Shown here piece after piece: positions 8,430 to 10,457 of a DNA stretch of 10,457 nt. Location: assembly GCA_002408485.1 (NCBI GenBank), contig DHSP01000032.1, positions 11,758-22,214 on the forward strand, read 5' to 3'. The stretch is from Proteiniphilum sp. UBA5283 (GTDB lineage: Bacteria; Bacteroidota; Bacteroidia; Bacteroidales; Dysgonomonadaceae). Every line of letters begins with the position of its first letter. The stretch's first letter is position 1. Under the pieces are notes generated by a model. The model had not been told where the DNA came from and ran no database searches. It worked only from the letters and a program-made list of their open reading frames with translations. The position numbers and the translations under genes were made by a program.

Positions 8430-10208
8430 TTATTTTTTCGGTTTTATACTAACCCCTTCAACAGTTAGGGTGATTGGTTTTATACTGCCATCTTTATCGA
8501 AGTAGAGGTATTCAACGCAAACCTGACGACGACAGTCGCCGCCAGGTTCTCCATTCAAAGAATAAGAACCGTCGTGATAGAAGAAATACCATTGATCTTT
8601 GAACTCCACAACGGCCGGATGAATAGTAAACCCGTGCTTTGCAGGGCCTGTGATCAACCCTCCATAAGTCCATGGCCCGTTTATATCTGGAGCTGTTGAA
8701 TAAGCAATCTGCTCGGGCTGTACACCGGGTGCATCCGCCGCATAAATATTGTAGTAAAGATTACCGCGTTTGAAGAGCCAGGGGCCTTCGGAGAAATTTC
8801 TGAAAGGTACTTTGGTAATTGGGCCATCTAGCTCCACCATGTTGCGATTTAGTTTTACCATATAACAGTCGCCATTTCCCCAAGCCATCCAGGGTGTTCC
8901 ATCATCGTCAATGAATACAGTTGGGTCGATATCGGAATTCCACCGGTGGGAGTCGGTTGTCATGTCATCTGTAATAAGTGGTTGACCCGGACGTGCTTCT
9001 TTAAAGGGTCCAGTAGGGCTGTCGCTAACAGCTACTGTGATAAAATGTCCTTCTTTTCTGTCGAGCGTAACATAGAAATAATATTTACCATCCTTTTCAA
9101 CGACTTGTGCAGCCCATGCAGCCCAACTGTGGGCATTAACAAAATCTTTTGCAGCCAATACAGGACCATGGGCAGTCCATTTTTTCATATCGGTGGTTGA
9201 ATAGCAAAGCCATTCGGGCATATTGAACCATCCTCCCGGATTAGCCTTGTCGTGCCCTGCATAAACGTAAAGCCTGTCGCCAACAACCAGTGCAGCCGGG
9301 TCAGCAGTAAAGGTATCGGTGAACAGTGGATTCTGTCCTGGTACGCGTGGCATGGCTTCGCCTGAAATTTTAACTTCATCGATACCACCATCAAGAACAG
9401 CTAAGCTGTTGGGAAAACCGCCAGGATAGCCATGTCCAATAATCCATGTTCCGGCATCGCTGCGCATTGCCGGGCCACTGAAGGTAATAGAGGAAGGCTT
9501 GCCAAAGCTGTCTTGGGTAGAAGATTTTACCTGTATTTGCATGGTGGTTTGATCTTTTTTAATATCGTAAACGGCATGCGCGCGTACATCGTACCACTTA
9601 CCTGCCTCTACTTTATCACCGGCAACAACGCGGCGTGCCACACCATCGGCACACATCAATTCCACAAAGTATTTTGTATGCATATTGTCAAAACCAATCG
9701 AGACATCGCCTGCCAAATGCCCCCTCCCGCCTTCCTTGCAAAGATACACCTGTTCGGTACCCAGGAGGTTGCACATCAAGCTTGCTTCAATTGTCCAGCT
9801 CTTGCGCATGTCGTAATATGCCAGGGGTTGATCATAGGTTACCACATATTCACTGCGCTTAATGGATAACGAGCGGGAGTTGGGCTTCCCATCTGCCAAA
9901 ACTGACGGGACATTGTCTGAAAGGACATTTGGTGATGGCATGTTCCCACGTATTATCAGATAGTTGCCTTTGCCCGATTCATCGAAAACAAAAGGTTGAT
10001 CCTCTGAAGGACCTTGGTGCCCATCTATTAAAGTCGAAGCGGAGTCACCATTGAGATGCTGAACCTGTTCAAAGCGCCAGTGAGCGAGCACTTTGCTTTG
10101 GGCATAAGTGTAGGTGTTATTGCTGAAAAAAAGTAAAATCGCGATCAACTGAAATAGCAATAGAATGCTGGAATTTCGGCACAATTTTTCTACTGTCATG
10201 TTCTTCAT
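8430..10208 (-). CDS. LamG/ConA-like domain fused to GH43 glycosidase, secreted
   Basis: A 592-residue two-domain enzyme. A long N-terminus with a hydrophobic core (SSILLLFQLIAILLFF, 13-28) ends at TYA|QS (cleavage after 36). Residues about 38-290 form a laminin-G/concanavalin-like sandwich, with the opening VLAHWRFE, SWTIEASL in the middle, and the closing strand GGIDEVKIS. Such domains usually bind or shield carbohydrate; this ligand is unknown. The GH43 propeller runs from about 295 to 592. TADPAALV gives base D303, SDIDPTVFIDDDG gives D428, and FSEGPW gives acid E474; all are intact. CRRQVCVEYLYFDKDGSIK closes the propeller, and the protein stops shortly after, with no CBM6. ATG at 10208 is chosen; an in-frame ATG at 10199 would also keep the signal peptide. 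It lies 9 nt after the upstream CBM6 gene and 20 nt before the next GH43. Substrate (arabinofuranoside or xyloside) is undetermined. Confidence 0.92.
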   Translation of the reverse strand: MKNMTVEKLCRNSSILLLFQLIAILLFFSNNTYTYAQSKVLAHWRFEQVQHLNGDSASTLIDGHQGPSEDQPFVFDESGKGNYLIIRGNMPSPNVLSDNVPSVLADGKPNSRSLSIKRSEYVVTYDQPLAYYDMRKSWTIEASLMCNLLGTEQVYLCKEGGRGHLAGDVSIGFDNMHTKYFVELMCADGVARRVVAGDKVEAGKWYDVRAHAVYDIKKDQTTMQIQVKSSTQDSFGKPSSITFSGPAMRSDAGTWIIGHGYPGGFPNSLAVLDGGIDEVKISGEAMPRVPGQNPLFTDTFTADPAALVVGDRLYVYAGHDKANPGGWFNMPEWLCYSTTDMKKWTAHGPVLAAKDFVNAHSWAAWAAQVVEKDGKYYFYVTLDRKEGHFITVAVSDSPTGPFKEARPGQPLITDDMTTDSHRWNSDIDPTVFIDDDGTPWMAWGNGDCYMVKLNRNMVELDGPITKVPFRNFSEGPWLFKRGNLYYNIYAADAPGVQPEQIAYSTAPDINGPWTYGGLITGPAKHGFTIHPAVVEFKDQWYFFYHDGSYSLNGEPGGDCRRQVCVEYLYFDKDGSIKPITLTVEGVSIKPKK

Positions 10209-10217
10209 GTTTTTAAA

Positions 10218-10457
10218 TCACTTTTTTAATTTCCACCAGTCGAAGTTGAACAACTCACCTTCGCCGCCTTTGAACACAAAGCAGATGTCGTGTATGCCAT
10301 TGATTTTCTTTATATTGCTTTTTACGGTTGTCCAATTTAACCATCCACCTGTGTTTTTTACATCGATTGTGCCCAGCAATTCCCCATTGGGATTGTTTCG
10401 CCGGATTTCGATTTTACCACCTTGAGAGGCAGATGCCACACTTGCTTCGAAGGTTTT
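10218..10457 (-). CDS. CBM6-containing protein, C-terminal fragment (5' end beyond window)
   Basis: The frame is open from the window edge to the TGA at 10218-10220, giving the last 79 residues of a longer protein. A GTG codon at 10437-10439 is internal and is not taken as the start, because homologous sequence continues upstream of it (FEASVAS). The fragment has GGKIEI, GIHDICFVF and the ending LFNFDWWK. It aligns with the last 80 or so residues of the GH43-CBM6 protein encoded at 7048-8409, at about 40% identity by eye. It is therefore the C-terminal half of a CBM6 beta-sandwich, including the Trp/Asn-rich closing strand that often lines the sugar-binding cleft. The missing N-terminal part is probably a glycosidase, quite possibly another GH43, but nothing here shows that. 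Its stop codon is 9 nt from the next start, so the two genes are almost certainly co-transcribed. Confidence 0.8.
   Translation of the reverse strand, partial: KTFEASVASASQGGKIEIRRNNPNGELLGTIDVKNTGGWLNWTTVKSNIKKINGIHDICFVFKGGEGELFNFDWWKLKK

Noticed and set aside
8399..8432. Possible frameshift or single split gene between the two GH43 genes
   Set aside because: The downstream gene has its own signal peptide and a full set of GH43 catalytic residues, and so does the upstream one; these are two complete genes.
9432..9869. 145-codon plus-strand frame opposite the LamG domain
   Set aside because: It is antisense to a continuous LamG-GH43 reading frame with conserved motifs, and has no signal peptide or recognisable domain of its own.
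1..10457. Defence system, mobile element, CRISPR array, tRNA or riboswitch
   Set aside because: Coding sequence with clear glycosidase motifs covers nearly all of the window; the gaps total about 215 nt, and I saw no direct-repeat arrays, transposase motifs or structured RNA signatures.

Overview
The window reads as part of a carbohydrate-degradation locus from a member of the Bacteroidota. All six genes lie on the minus strand, so transcription runs from high to low coordinates, and together they fill almost the whole window. Three things suggest the phylum. Every visible N-terminus has a signal peptide whose predicted cleavage site leaves Ala|Gln, the Bacteroidetes 'Q-rule'. Start codons are preceded by A/T-rich leaders with no purine-rich Shine-Dalgarno box at normal spacing. 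The content, a run of secreted exo-glycosidases from GH2, GH29, GH31 and GH43, is typical of a polysaccharide utilization locus (PUL). I cannot name a genus.

In transcription order: (1) the C-terminal end of a protein with a CBM6-like carbohydrate-binding module, running off the right edge (10457-10218); (2) a LamG/ConA-like lectin domain fused to a GH43 glycosidase (10208-8430); (3) a GH43 glycosidase with a C-terminal CBM6 (8409-7048); (4) a LacZ-length secreted GH2 beta-galactosidase (7023-3847); (5) a GH31 enzyme, probably an alpha-xylosidase (3737-1257); (6) a GH29 alpha-L-fucosidase running off the left edge (1203-1). The gaps are 9, 20, 24, 109 and 53 nt, all in one direction, so a single operon is the simplest reading. 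I see no Bacteroides-type promoter (-7 TAnnTTTG with -33 TTTG) in any gap. The promoter is therefore probably upstream, beyond the right edge.

The enzymes form a side-chain-trimming set: fucosidase, beta-galactosidase, probable alpha-xylosidase and two arabinofuranosidase/xylosidase-type GH43s. This fits periplasmic debranching of xyloglucan-like oligosaccharides: Fuc is removed from Gal, Gal from Xyl, Xyl from Glc, with GH43s for arabinofuranosyl side chains. The substrate is an inference. The backbone enzymes (GH5/GH9/GH74, GH3), a SusC/SusD pair and a sensor-regulator are not in this window.

I found no RNA gene, mobile element, CRISPR array or clearly undescribed system. The most interesting points are the swap of binding modules (N-terminal LamG versus C-terminal CBM6) on two adjacent homologous GH43 cores, the uniform Ala|Gln signal-peptide ends, and the composition of the block itself.
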